Assembly: GCA_046299555.1 (NCBI GenBank)
Contig: JBKBHS010000001.1
Location: 1-64,000, forward strand
Reading direction: 5' to 3'
From: CALKJP01 sp046299555
GTDB taxonomy: Bacteria > Bacteroidota > Bacteroidia > JACCXN01
DNA: 64,000 nt
Shown here: one piece after another, positions 54,456-63,340 of the stretch
Position numbering within the stretch: position 1 is the first letter of the stretch
Layout: each line of letters begins with the position of its first letter
Notes under the pieces: generated by a model
Seen by the model: only the letters and a program-made list of their open reading frames with translations
Database searches by the model: none
Told to the model about the DNA's origin: nothing
Program-made: the position numbers and the translations under genes

Positions 54456-55835
54456 TTAATGATGCCCTTTATTTTTATAATATTCTCCTGATGATTTTAA
54501 TATAGTTTTTAATTCATTAAGTGCTAATACCGGAAAATATCTTGAGAACAATAAGAATAAAGTAAAGAAAATTCCAATTGTTCCGATAAATACTCCAATA
54601 TCAACAAAAGTTGGAGAGAACATTGTCCAGCTTGATGGTAAATAATCTCTATGAATTGAGGTAACGATGATTACAAAACGCTCGAACCACATACCAATAT
54701 TTACAATTATTGATAAAATAAAGGTGGCCGTAAGATTGGTTCTTATCTTTTTAATCCAAAACAACTGTGGTGTAATTACATTACAAGTCATCATACTCCA
54801 GTATGCCCACCAATAAGGACCAGAGAAACGATTGATAAAAGCATATGCTTCATACTGAACACCTGAATACCAAGAAATAAATAACTCAGTTAAGTATGCC
54901 ACACCTACCATTGAACCGGTAAGTACAATTACAATATTCATGTACTCAATATGTTTAATGGTAATGTAGTTTTCAAGATTCATTACTTTACGCATGATTA
55001 ACAATAATGTAGCCACCATTGCAAATCCTGAAAAGATAGCTCCTGCAACGAAATAAGGAGGGAAGATTGTTGTATGCCATCCTGGAATTATGGAAGTTGC
55101 AAAGTCCATTGATACGATAGAGTGTACAGAGAACACTAATGGGGTTGCTAAGCCGGCAAGTACTAAAGATACTTCTTCAAAACGCGTCCAAGCTTTGGCA
55201 TTCCCTGACCAACCAAAACTTAAAAAGCGATAAGCTACTTTGGCGGTTCTGCTTTTTACTCTATCTCTTATGGTTGCAAAATCAGGTATAAGACCGATAT
55301 ACCAGAATACTAATGAAACTGAAAAATATGTGGAAATTGCAAATACATCCCAAAGTAGTGGAGAGTTAAAGTTTACCCAAAGGGAACCAAACTGATTTGG
55401 AATAGGCACTACCCAGTATGACATCCAAATACGTCCCATGTGAATACCGGGGAAAGTTGCAGCCATAATAACGGCAAATATGGTCATTGCCTCTGCAGAA
55501 CGGTTAATAGCCATTCTCCATTTTTGACGGAATAATAATAATACTGCCGAGATTAAGGTACCTGCGTGACCAATACCTACCCACCAAACGAAGTTGGTAA
55601 TATCCCATGCCCAACCTACTGTTTTATTCAATCCCCACACCCCAATACCGGTACCTAGTAGGTATAAAATACAACCTGTTCCGTATAATGCCAATAATAC
55701 TGAAATTCCAAATACTATTTTAAACATAGTATTGGCTTTCCCTTCAATAGGTTTAATTACATCATCTGTAATGTCCTTGTAGGTCTTGTGTCCTAAAATT
55801 AAGGGTTCTCTGATTGCTGACTCTTGATGCGCCAT
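54456..55835 (-). CDS. actC: Alternative complex III subunit C (ActC), NrfD-like membrane subunit
   Basis: A 459-residue protein with about ten helices, NrfD/PsrC fold, forming part of the quinol-oxidation site. VGIGHAGTLISAVLLLFRQKWR and FPGIHMGRIWMSYW are conserved ActC regions. Its start lies 40 bases after the actB stop. It is the best conserved membrane subunit of the complex. Confidence 0.94.
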   Translation of the reverse strand: MAHQESAIREPLILGHKTYKDITDDVIKPIEGKANTMFKIVFGISVLLALYGTGCILYLLGTGIGVWGLNKTVGWAWDITNFVWWVGIGHAGTLISAVLLLFRQKWRMAINRSAEAMTIFAVIMAATFPGIHMGRIWMSYWVVPIPNQFGSLWVNFNSPLLWDVFAISTYFSVSLVFWYIGLIPDFATIRDRVKSRTAKVAYRFLSFGWSGNAKAWTRFEEVSLVLAGLATPLVFSVHSIVSMDFATSIIPGWHTTIFPPYFVAGAIFSGFAMVATLLLIMRKVMNLENYITIKHIEYMNIVIVLTGSMVGVAYLTELFISWYSGVQYEAYAFINRFSGPYWWAYWSMMTCNVITPQLFWIKKIRTNLTATFILSIIVNIGMWFERFVIIVTSIHRDYLPSSWTMFSPTFVDIGVFIGTIGIFFTLFLLFSRYFPVLALNELKTILKSSGEYYKNKGHH

Positions 55836-55875
55836 TATTTTATTTATTTAAACCTTTGTTAAATAATTCGATTAA

Positions 55876-58800
55876 TTAAGCTAAATTTTCTTCCGTATTT
55901 CTTACTTTAGTTAAGTAATATACATTTGGTTTGGTTCCTACTTCTTCTAAAAGGATATAAGCTCTTGGATCTGCGGCTCTTTCACTTACTTTACTTCCTT
56001 TGCTTACTTCTGTTCCTTTATCATTTAAGTCACCAAAAATTATTGCGTGTGTTGGACAAGCTGCCGAACATGCTGTTTCAATATCTCCGTCAACTACTTT
56101 TCTGCCCTCTTTTTTAGCCTTTAACTTTCCTGCTTGAATATTTTGTACACACATGGTACATTTTTCCATTACCCCACGTGAACGTACAACAACATCAGGA
56201 TTTAATACCATTCTTCCTAAGTCATCTTGTGAAGGATTAACATCAGCAAACTTGCTGTTGCCAATATAATTGAACCAGTTAAATCTTCTTACTTTATAAG
56301 CACAGTTGTTTGCGCAATAACGGGTACCAATACAACGGTTATAAGCCATTTGGTTTAAGCCTTCGTTACTATGTGTTGTAGCAGCTACAGGACAAACTGT
56401 TTCGCACGATGCATGATTACAGTGCTGACACATTACGGGTTGAAATGCCACTTGCGGATTTTCTGAAGCACGCTCCATTAAACTATACATTTCAATTTGT
56501 CCAAGTCCTTCTTCTTTACCTTTTTCTTTAGTCATATCACTGGTGTAATAGCGATCTATTCTTAACCAGTGCATATCGCGACTTCTACGAACTTCTTCTT
56601 TACCAACTACAGGCACATTATTTTCTGAATGACATGCTGTAACACAAGCACCACATCCAATACATGTATTTAAATCGATAGCTAAGCCCCAACGATGTCC
56701 TACATGTTCAACAGGATGTTCATTCCAAATATTCACATCAGCTACAGGTTCCATGCCTTTATGAGTAGCTAATAATACCTGAGAGTTACCTGATTTAGGA
56801 TCTTTTTTATATTCAGAAAGAGTTGTTTCTTTTACAATCTCACGACCCATCATGGTATGATGAGTTTGTGTAGCTGCTATTTCATGCTTTTCATCGGTTT
56901 TAGAAACAGAAATAGAGTAATTATCATAATCAAAACATTCGCCATTTATAGATATAAATGGAAATGCATTTTGACCCACATTATTTCCGGCTTTACCAAC
57001 TTTGGTTCTTCCGTATCCTAAGGCAATACCTACAGTTCCGTAAGCTTGTCCGGGTTGAGGATAAGCCGGTATTTTAATAGATTTTCCATTTACGGTTACT
57101 TCAACAACATTTGCCATGTAATCTCCGCGCTCTAATAAACTCATGCCCATTTCTTCCATTTGTTTTGGAGACATGGTAGCATAGTTATCCCAAGATACGC
57201 GGCTGATTGGGTCAGGGAATTCTTGCAACCAAGGGTTGTTTGCTTGTTGGCCATCTCCCATCCCTTCTTTTATATAAAGAGCTAATTCAAAATCTCCACC
57301 TTTTATGGAAGCAATTTTTGACGCAGCTTCATTTACATCTCCGTTAAAACTAACTTCGTTAGCAGTTGAATTATTAACTACCAAACCTCCATTATGAAGA
57401 GTGGTGTTCCAAAATGATTCAAATACTAAATCATTCGATTGTTGGTTAAACACTGTTTTTTCCCAAACTGATTTAATGTATGAATAAAAATCTGTGTTAT
57501 TTCCTGCCAACTTTAAGAATGTTTGTTGAGCTTGGCGCGTATTAAATAAAGGAGAAATGGTAGGCTGTGCCAATGCATATAAATTAGTGCTTGGTTGATA
57601 ATCATTCCATGATTCTAAATAATGATTATCCGGTAAAATGTAATGTACATTTGAAGCTGTTTCATCTACTCTATCAGCGAATGAAACGGATAATTTTACT
57701 TTTGCCAAACCCGCTTCAAATTCATTGCCATTTGGTAAAGAATAAACCGGATTTACTCCGTAAATGAACAATGCTTTAATTGTTCCTGCATTCATTTCTT
57801 TAACAAGCTCTACTACTTCTTTGTCATTTCCTTGCTTGGTCAATAACGCATTATTCAAGTCTATTGTAGAGCCATAATTAGACAATGCAGCATTGATAGC
57901 ATTAACCAATGTTTGAACATTAATATCATTGCTACCTGCAACAACTAATGATGCGCCTTTAGCTGCCCAAAGTTCATCAGCGGCTTTGTTAATTATTTTG
58001 GTTACTTCTTCATTTAGGCTTGCTTGATTAACCTTATTTAATCCGGCTTTTGCTGCTATTGCATTATATAATGCTAATACAACTTTTCCTTGCTCTGATG
58101 GTTTAACCGGTACACGCACATCTGCATTAGCTCCTGATAAGGATAAATTTGTTTCAAACTGAAAGTGACGCGACATCCATTCTCCATCAGGTTTTCTGGT
58201 TTTAGCATATTGTGGAGCATAAACCACCGAGTTTAGCCAACCTGATAAGAAATCGGCTCCTACGCTTACAATTACTTTTGCTTTACTAAAATCGTATGAA
58301 GGTATTACTGCCTTGCCAAAACTATTTTCGTTTGCTTTTCTAATTGCACTGTATGAAATAGTATCGTAAGTTATATGTTTAGCGGTAGGATATTTTGCTA
58401 AAAACTCACCAATAGCTTGTTTAGTAGAAGGGCTAATAATGGTATTGGTTAAAACTCTGATTTGACCTCCTTCGTTTGCTATTTTATTTAGTTCAGATGA
58501 AATTTCTGCATCTGCTTTTTCCCAAGTAGTATCCTCTCCTTTTGCTTTTGGACCTTTTAATCTTTCACCATCATACAAGGATAATACAGAAGAGTTTATT
58601 CTTGCATTAATTCCTCCTAATGTTAAACCTGTTGCTTTATTAGGTTTTATATGAATTGGGCGACCTTCTCTGGTTTTTACTAATATAGAGGCGAAATCAT
58701 TTCCATCGTAATAAGATGTTGCATACCAATTTGCAATACCCGGAATAATCTCTTCTGGCTTATTTAAATATGGTATTGATTTAATAACCGGAGCTTCGCA

Positions 58801-59004
58801 GGCTGCTAAAGAAGCGGCTGTAACACTAAATCCTAAAAACTTTAAGAAATCTCTTCTGCTGGTATTGGTATCAGATAATTTTTCGTTACCTAAAAAAGCA
58901 TCTAAAGGAATTTCTTCTGCAAATTCGTTTTGTGCTTTTTGAACAAATTCAGGATCATTCTTTAATTGTTCGAAGCCTTTCCAATATTTCCTTGTGTTAG
59001 CCAT
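55876..59004 (-). CDS. actB: Alternative complex III subunit B (ActB), molybdopterin-like domain plus Fe-S domain
   Basis: A 1042-residue protein. The N terminus has a Tat signal (SRRDFLKFLGFSV) followed by a lipobox-like AAC. Residues about 100-740 form a molybdopterin-oxidoreductase-like domain that in this family lacks the cofactor. Residues about 770-1010 are a ferredoxin-like domain with four cluster sites: CIGCGACVTACHSENN, CQHCNHASCETVCPV, CIGTRYCANNCAYKVRR and CTMCVQ with CSAACPTH, giving three 4Fe-4S clusters and one 3Fe-4S in known structures. It transfers electrons from the quinol site to the ActA haems. Confidence 0.95.
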   Translation of the reverse strand: MANTRKYWKGFEQLKNDPEFVQKAQNEFAEEIPLDAFLGNEKLSDTNTSRRDFLKFLGFSVTAASLAACEAPVIKSIPYLNKPEEIIPGIANWYATSYYDGNDFASILVKTREGRPIHIKPNKATGLTLGGINARINSSVLSLYDGERLKGPKAKGEDTTWEKADAEISSELNKIANEGGQIRVLTNTIISPSTKQAIGEFLAKYPTAKHITYDTISYSAIRKANENSFGKAVIPSYDFSKAKVIVSVGADFLSGWLNSVVYAPQYAKTRKPDGEWMSRHFQFETNLSLSGANADVRVPVKPSEQGKVVLALYNAIAAKAGLNKVNQASLNEEVTKIINKAADELWAAKGASLVVAGSNDINVQTLVNAINAALSNYGSTIDLNNALLTKQGNDKEVVELVKEMNAGTIKALFIYGVNPVYSLPNGNEFEAGLAKVKLSVSFADRVDETASNVHYILPDNHYLESWNDYQPSTNLYALAQPTISPLFNTRQAQQTFLKLAGNNTDFYSYIKSVWEKTVFNQQSNDLVFESFWNTTLHNGGLVVNNSTANEVSFNGDVNEAASKIASIKGGDFELALYIKEGMGDGQQANNPWLQEFPDPISRVSWDNYATMSPKQMEEMGMSLLERGDYMANVVEVTVNGKSIKIPAYPQPGQAYGTVGIALGYGRTKVGKAGNNVGQNAFPFISINGECFDYDNYSISVSKTDEKHEIAATQTHHTMMGREIVKETTLSEYKKDPKSGNSQVLLATHKGMEPVADVNIWNEHPVEHVGHRWGLAIDLNTCIGCGACVTACHSENNVPVVGKEEVRRSRDMHWLRIDRYYTSDMTKEKGKEEGLGQIEMYSLMERASENPQVAFQPVMCQHCNHASCETVCPVAATTHSNEGLNQMAYNRCIGTRYCANNCAYKVRRFNWFNYIGNSKFADVNPSQDDLGRMVLNPDVVVRSRGVMEKCTMCVQNIQAGKLKAKKEGRKVVDGDIETACSAACPTHAIIFGDLNDKGTEVSKGSKVSERAADPRAYILLEEVGTKPNVYYLTKVRNTEENLA

Positions 59005-59046
59005 AAATTAATGTATATTATGGGAAGTTAGATCTTAATTATTTAT

Positions 59047-60324
59047 TTAATAATGACATTTAGCACACTCTAAACCGCCTATTTCTTCAACCGTTATTTT
59101 ACCATCTTTCATAAACTTAGCTTTTAAATCATCGGTTAATCGAGCATGGAATTCATCATAATATCCGTTACCGGCTGTATTTACAGCTGTTTCACGATGA
59201 CAATTGATACACCAACCCATGGTTAATGGAGCGAATTGTTTTACTACTTCCATTTTTTCAACTTCGCCATGGCAAGTTTTACATTCAATTCCACCTACTT
59301 TCACGTGTTGTGAGTGATTGAAGTAAACATGGTCTGGAAGATTGTGCACTTTAATCCATTTAATTGGTTTTGGATTATTACCATATTCACCTGTTTCAGG
59401 GTTATAATCTAAAGCAGCGTAAATTTTGGCTATTTCTTTTGTTCCTGTACGTGGACCTTCTTTAACGGCCTTATGACAGTTCATACATACATTTGCAGAA
59501 GGTATAACTGCATGTTTACTTTTTTCAACACCGGTATGGCAATATTGACAATTAATTCCGTTTTGTCCGGCATGTACTTGATGTGAAAATGCTATAGGTT
59601 GTTCAGGGGCATAGCCTTCATATACTCCTATGCCCATTAAGAAATTCCATACATAATTTAAAGCCCCTACAACTAAAACTACAACAGTAAGAGCTGTTAT
59701 AACTTTATTTTCTTTGAAAAATAATTTTATAGACTCTATCCAACCATATTCAACAACCGGAGGTAAACCTTCACGTTCGTTCACTAAATTTTGTAACGAA
59801 CGTTTAACACCAACCAAAACATTTATTAAAATCAGAAATAATACTCCTAATCCTAATAAAATGTATAAAATTAAATTTGAGTCATCCTTTGTTGTAACAT
59901 CGGTTGTAACAGCATCAGCTGCAGGTGCAGAATCACTGCCTTTTTTATCATCACCCGGATTATCTATGTATGCAAGAATGGCATCAATATCAGCATCTGA
60001 TAAGTCAGGGAAGGCAGTCATTTGAGCCTTGTTGTATTCGTTATACAACTTATTGGCATAAGCATCTCCTGTTTTTAAAAACTCTTGAGAGTTTCTAATC
60101 CAAGCATAAAGCTTTGCTTTATCAGGCCAACGTTCTTGAACACCTTTAAGGCCGGGACCAACCAATTTTGCATCAGTCACGTAGTGACATGAAGCACAAT
60201 TTGATTTGAATAATTTTTTTCCGTCTTGAGCGAATGTTTTTCCAATGCCAAAGATTACAACAAAAAATAAGTAAATAATTGCAGGTTGCAATATATTCTT
60301 TAGCGAGAAAGTTGTTTTGCGCAT
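59047..60324 (-). CDS. actA: Alternative complex III subunit A (ActA), multihaem cytochrome c with extra N-terminal cytochrome c domain
   Basis: A 425-residue membrane-anchored protein with six CxxCH haem sites: CASCH near residue 46 in a separate class I cytochrome c domain, then CQYCH, CMNCH, CKTCH, CINCH and CAKCH in the pentahaem domain at about 245-425. Between them is a transmembrane segment (LILYILLGLGVLFLILINVLVG) and a second (ITALTVVVLVVGALNYVWNF). I chose ATG 60324 (MRKTTFSLK) because the longer frame to 60426 runs across a perfect -7 box. First gene of the act-cta operon. Confidence 0.93.
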   Translation of the reverse strand: MRKTTFSLKNILQPAIIYLFFVVIFGIGKTFAQDGKKLFKSNCASCHYVTDAKLVGPGLKGVQERWPDKAKLYAWIRNSQEFLKTGDAYANKLYNEYNKAQMTAFPDLSDADIDAILAYIDNPGDDKKGSDSAPAADAVTTDVTTKDDSNLILYILLGLGVLFLILINVLVGVKRSLQNLVNEREGLPPVVEYGWIESIKLFFKENKVITALTVVVLVVGALNYVWNFLMGIGVYEGYAPEQPIAFSHQVHAGQNGINCQYCHTGVEKSKHAVIPSANVCMNCHKAVKEGPRTGTKEIAKIYAALDYNPETGEYGNNPKPIKWIKVHNLPDHVYFNHSQHVKVGGIECKTCHGEVEKMEVVKQFAPLTMGWCINCHRETAVNTAGNGYYDEFHARLTDDLKAKFMKDGKITVEEIGGLECAKCHY

Positions 60325-60372
60325 AGCGTAGTATCTTAAAAGAAATGGAGAACTAATACTTTTACTCGGTGG

Positions 60373-60380
60373 CAAATTTA
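60373..60380 (-). promoter_or_regulatory. Promoter -7 element of the act-cta operon
   Basis: TAAATTTG on the minus strand, exact consensus, about 50 bases before the actA ATG. No convincing -33 box. The upstream 60427-60550 holds no gene. Confidence 0.6.
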
Positions 60381-60551
60381 TAACTATTCGTTTTTCAAAA
60401 TACATGTGTATAGAAATTTCGTACAAAAAAAACGCAATTTATATTCATTCTAAATTAGCATTGTACATGCTTTATCATCGCTATTTTGAAACAATGTTGT
60501 AACAAAATATTATTAATATCTTTTATAAAATAATTTGGGGGTAATTTTTTG

Positions 60552-60582
60552 AAAAAAAAAGAGGAGAAATTCTCCTCTTTTT
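60552..60582 (-). terminator. Terminator of the exbBD operon
   Basis: A 13-bp stem, AAAAAGAGGAGAA with TTCTCCTCTTTTT, almost no loop, T run on either side. It lies directly after the stop of the last exbD gene (60592). Confidence 0.85.
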
Positions 60583-60591
60583 AAAAATTGT

Positions 60592-61065
60592 TTAAAACAA
60601 TTTATCTGTCTTTTTAGTAGAGTAATTAATTTTTAATGCCTGAACTTTTCGTAATTCTTGTTTTACATCAGTTACTATTCCCATTTTTGTTTCTTTATCA
60701 ACTTTTAATGAAAAAGTTAATAGCGGTCTTTCAGCTTCGTTTCTGGCGTTTCTTTCTGCTTCAACAAAGTCTGGTAACTGTTGTAATGTAGCAAATGCAT
60801 CATTTAGCTGAATACGAGGCTCGGTTCCAAAAACGCTTTGTAAGTTTTTAATAGGTTTACCGATATATATATAACTAACTAAAGATTTGCGCTCTAATTT
60901 TGCCACTTCTGTTGCCATTGGAGTTCTTACCTCAACTTTTAATGTTGTTTCACGCATTACCGTAGTTACCATGAAAAAGAATAAGAGCATGAATATAATA
61001 TCGGGTAATGATGCGGTAGAAATTGCAGGTACACTACCTTCACCTTTTTTCTTAAATTTTGCCAT
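60592..61065 (-). CDS. ExbD/TolR-type biopolymer transporter (second)
   Basis: A 157-residue inner membrane protein with one helix near the N terminus (PDIIFMLLFFFMVTTVMRE) carrying the conserved membrane Asp, then a periplasmic domain ending GIVTDVKQELRKVQALKINY. ExbD/TolR couples proton flow through ExbB/TolQ to TonB or to TolA. Five bases separate it from the other ExbD. Two different ExbD proteins in one operon are common in this phylum and probably form heteromers. Confidence 0.92.
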   Translation of the reverse strand: MAKFKKKGEGSVPAISTASLPDIIFMLLFFFMVTTVMRETTLKVEVRTPMATEVAKLERKSLVSYIYIGKPIKNLQSVFGTEPRIQLNDAFATLQQLPDFVEAERNARNEAERPLLTFSLKVDKETKMGIVTDVKQELRKVQALKINYSTKKTDKLF

Positions 61066-61070
61066 TTATA

Positions 61071-61661
61071 TTAACCTCCAATATTTTTAGGTTCGGCTTC
61101 TGAAATACGTTGTGGATATATTGCTTTTATTGCATCCGTTTTTTCTTTATCTCCCAATCGCACTAAATCATCGTATGACTTTCCAAATTTTGATAAAGCT
61201 AATTCATTTCTTAATTCGTTATATGCTGCCGCTAATTCATTTTGTACTTTAATGTAAGTTTCATATGATGTTCCTCGGTCATTTTGTAAGGAAATAACTT
61301 GCTTAGAAACAGGATACATTCCAAAAAATGGTACTTCTTTCATTTCCTTTTCAGGCAAGTCGGGTTTATCTAAAGGATTTGCAATAAATTCTTTCGCTTT
61401 TTTACGAAGATTTCTAATATCCAACCAATCGCCCTCAACTAAAAGTTGATTGTTGGCATTTACAAGAACCACAAATACATTTCGCTGTTTAATTTCCGGT
61501 GGTTCAGGCATGTCTGGTGGTAATGGCGGAGGCAACATCCGTTGCAATCCGGTATCTACATCCATTGTTGTAGTTACAAGGAAAAAGATTAATAACAGGA
61601 AGGCTATATCAGCCATTGAACCTGCATTAATCTCCGGTGGAGTTCTTTTTTTTCTTGCCAT
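61071..61661 (-). CDS. ExbD/TolR-type biopolymer transporter (first)
   Basis: A 196-residue protein with the ExbD helix (SMADIAFLLLIFFLVTTTMD, catalytic Asp in MADI), a proline-rich segment after it (LPPPLPPDMPEPPE), and a long periplasmic part not found in the shorter copy. The two-base gap to the small membrane gene upstream implies translational coupling. Its function is as above. Confidence 0.92.
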   Translation of the reverse strand: MARKKRTPPEINAGSMADIAFLLLIFFLVTTTMDVDTGLQRMLPPPLPPDMPEPPEIKQRNVFVVLVNANNQLLVEGDWLDIRNLRKKAKEFIANPLDKPDLPEKEMKEVPFFGMYPVSKQVISLQNDRGTSYETYIKVQNELAAAYNELRNELALSKFGKSYDDLVRLGDKEKTDAIKAIYPQRISEAEPKNIGG

Positions 61662-61663
61662 TG

Positions 61664-61993
61664 TTATTTAAAGAAACGGGATACTTCTGAATAGATTGCA
61701 GCAATAATTGATACAAAAAACAGAATGTAAAACCCAATTAAACCTGCACTTACAAATTTAGAAGTTGAAGCAGTAGCTTGCATTGCTTCCATTGCCGGTG
61801 TTACTTCACTTCCTCCTATTGCATAAGATAAACCAAAAACTACAGCCAGGAAACCAATTCCAATTAATGCTCCTTTGGCTGATTTAGGATTTTGAGCCAT
61901 ATGCAATATTGGGAATATTACTGCCGCTAAAACTCCTATTCCAAGCATTATGTAAGTGATGATAAGCCCAATGTTTACTATTGATTCAGACAT
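61664..61993 (-). CDS. Small three-helix membrane protein of the exbBD operon
   Basis: A 109-residue protein with three hydrophobic segments: LIITYIMLGIGVLAAVIFPI, GALIGIGFLAVVFGLSYAIG and GLIGFYILFFVSIIAAIYSE. It lies six bases after exbB and two bases before the first exbD on the same strand. I believe this member recurs at this position in Bacteroidota, but I know no function. By context it may be an accessory subunit of the motor complex. Confidence 0.7.
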   Translation of the reverse strand: MSESIVNIGLIITYIMLGIGVLAAVIFPILHMAQNPKSAKGALIGIGFLAVVFGLSYAIGGSEVTPAMEAMQATASTSKFVSAGLIGFYILFFVSIIAAIYSEVSRFFK

Positions 61994-61999
61994 TGTTTA

Positions 62000-62821
62000 T
62001 TATTTTTTAGAAAGTTCGTGTTTAACTAAAATATCTACTAAAGAAATAGAAGCATTTTCCATGTCACCTACTAAGCTATCAACTTTAGCAACTAAATAAT
62101 TATAGAATATTTGAAGAATGATTGCTACAATAAGACCAAACACAGTTGTTAATAAGGCTACTTTAATACCGCCTGCAACGATAGCCGGAGAAATATCACC
62201 CGCAGCTGCAATAGCATCGAATGCACCAATCATACCGATTACCGTACCCATGAAACCCAACATCGGAGCAAGTGCAATAAATAATGATAACCAGCTTAAA
62301 CCTCTTTCTAATAAGCCCATTTGAACTCCTCCATATGAAACTACTGATTTTTCAACCATTTCAATTCCTTCGTGAGAACGATCTAAACCTTGATAAAAAA
62401 TGCTTGCTACAGGGCCTTTGGTATTACGGCAAACTTCTTTAGCTGCTTCTACTCCACCGGTTTTTAAAGCCTCTTCAATGCTGTTTAAAAGTTTTGTAGT
62501 ATTGGTTGTAGCTAAGTTTAAATAAATTATTCTTTCAATAGCTATTGCTAAGCCTAAAATTAAACATATTAATACCGGGGTCATCCATTCTACTCCACCT
62601 TCAATAAATTTTTCTTTAATTACTTGATGAAAAGATTTATTAGCGTTTGGATCTGCTGCTTCTTCAGTTGAAGGGGTTTCCGGAGCAGCAGGTGCAGCAG
62701 GTGCAGCAGCTTCAGTTTTTGTTTCTTCAGTTGCAGCAGCTTCTTCAGATTGTGCTTGCAGGTTTAAAGAACTTAAAGTCATTGTTCCTGCTAAGGCTAA
62801 GAATAAGAATAATTTTCTCAT
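62000..62821 (-). CDS. exbB: MotA/TolQ/ExbB proton channel family protein
   Basis: A 273-residue inner membrane protein. The signal peptide is followed by an Ala/Glu/Pro-rich region (TKTEAAAPAAPAAPETP) and then the ExbB core: helix 1 VLICLILGLAIAIERIIYL, and helices 2 and 3 in LERGLSWLSLFIALAPMLGFMGTVIGMIGAF and VALLTTVFGLIVAIILQIFYN, with the conserved Thr-Gly-rich motif. Together with two ExbD proteins it forms the energy-transducing motor. The cleaved N-terminal signal plus periplasmic extension is typical of this phylum. A -7 box lies at 62855-62862. Confidence 0.95.
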   Translation of the reverse strand: MRKLFLFLALAGTMTLSSLNLQAQSEEAAATEETKTEAAAPAAPAAPETPSTEEAADPNANKSFHQVIKEKFIEGGVEWMTPVLICLILGLAIAIERIIYLNLATTNTTKLLNSIEEALKTGGVEAAKEVCRNTKGPVASIFYQGLDRSHEGIEMVEKSVVSYGGVQMGLLERGLSWLSLFIALAPMLGFMGTVIGMIGAFDAIAAAGDISPAIVAGGIKVALLTTVFGLIVAIILQIFYNYLVAKVDSLVGDMENASISLVDILVKHELSKK

Positions 62822-62854
62822 GTTGTGATATTGTTTAATTAAAATTTAGGTTTA

Positions 62855-62862
62855 CAAATTTA
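62855..62862 (-). promoter_or_regulatory. Promoter -7 element of the exbBD operon
   Basis: TAAATTTG on the minus strand, exact consensus, 34 bases before the exbB ATG. Confidence 0.6.
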
Positions 62863-62928
62863 TACTTAAAAATTTAAATCAAAAGTTTATTTAAAAATTA
62901 TCATTTTCAAATGGTCTGCTAAATTATT

Positions 62929-63186
62929 CGGAGAGAGAGGGATTGCTCACATTCACTTTTTTTGTTTTTTAATTGTGTTCGCGAATTCACTTCGTTCATT
63001 TCGAACCCTCGCTTCCCCTTCGTTCGAATCCTTTTTACTTTTTCCGCAAAATTATGCGGAGAGAGAGGGATTGCTCACATTCACTTTTTCGTTTTTTAAT
63101 TGTGTTCGCGAATTCACTTCGTTCATTTCGAACCCTCGCTTCCCCTTCGTTCGAATCCTTTTTACTTTTTCCGCAAAATTATGCGG
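62929..63186. repeat. Tandem 127-128 bp duplication containing the 3' end of tRNA-Ser
   Basis: Two nearly identical units start at 62929 and 63057, and a third start at 63184 is the true tRNA 3' end. Each begins with CGGAGAGAGAGGGATT (the last bases of tRNA-Ser, complement) and contains TTCGAACCCTCG, a copy of the tRNA T-arm (63000-63011, 63127-63138, genuine at 63198-63209). The hairpin CCGCA-AAATTA-TGCGG recurs at 63044-63059 and 63171-63186. Plus-strand open frames here are repeat artefacts. Most of the 519-base gap between exbB and the asparaginase gene is filled by this and the tRNA. Confidence 0.85.
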
Positions 63187-63271
63187 AGAGAGAGGGATTC
63201 GAACCCTCGAGACCCTTTTGGAGCCTACACACTTTCCAGGCGTGCGCCTTCGACCACTCGGCCATCTCTCC
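63184..63271 (-). tRNA. tRNA-Ser (anticodon GGA)
   Basis: An 88-base class II tRNA on the minus strand. The acceptor is GGAGAGA with TCTCTCC, the D arm follows with GGCCGAGTGGTCGAAGGC, the anticodon loop CTGGAAA gives GGA, a long variable arm (TAGGCTCCAAAAGGGTCTCG) is present, and the T arm is GAGGG/CCCTC with TTCGAAT. Discriminator G, no encoded CCA. Its 3' end is part of the tandem repeat array that follows. Confidence 0.97.
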
Positions 63272-63340
63272 TTACTTATCGTTTTAAGTATCGGGCTGCC
63301 AAATTACGAAAAAATATCAAACTCAAAAATCAACACGAAT

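Noticed and set aside
60325..60426. N-terminal extension of ActA
   Set aside because: A perfect -7 box lies in it at 60373-60380, and the signal segment begins at MRKTTFSLK.
62929..63186. Tandem repeats as a CRISPR array
   Set aside because: The unit is 127-128 bp with no unique spacers and contains a tRNA 3' end; there are no cas genes.
62929..63186. Attachment site of a prophage at tRNA-Ser
   Set aside because: The tRNA 3'-end copies fit, but no integrase or phage gene is within the window and the copies are only 127 bp apart.
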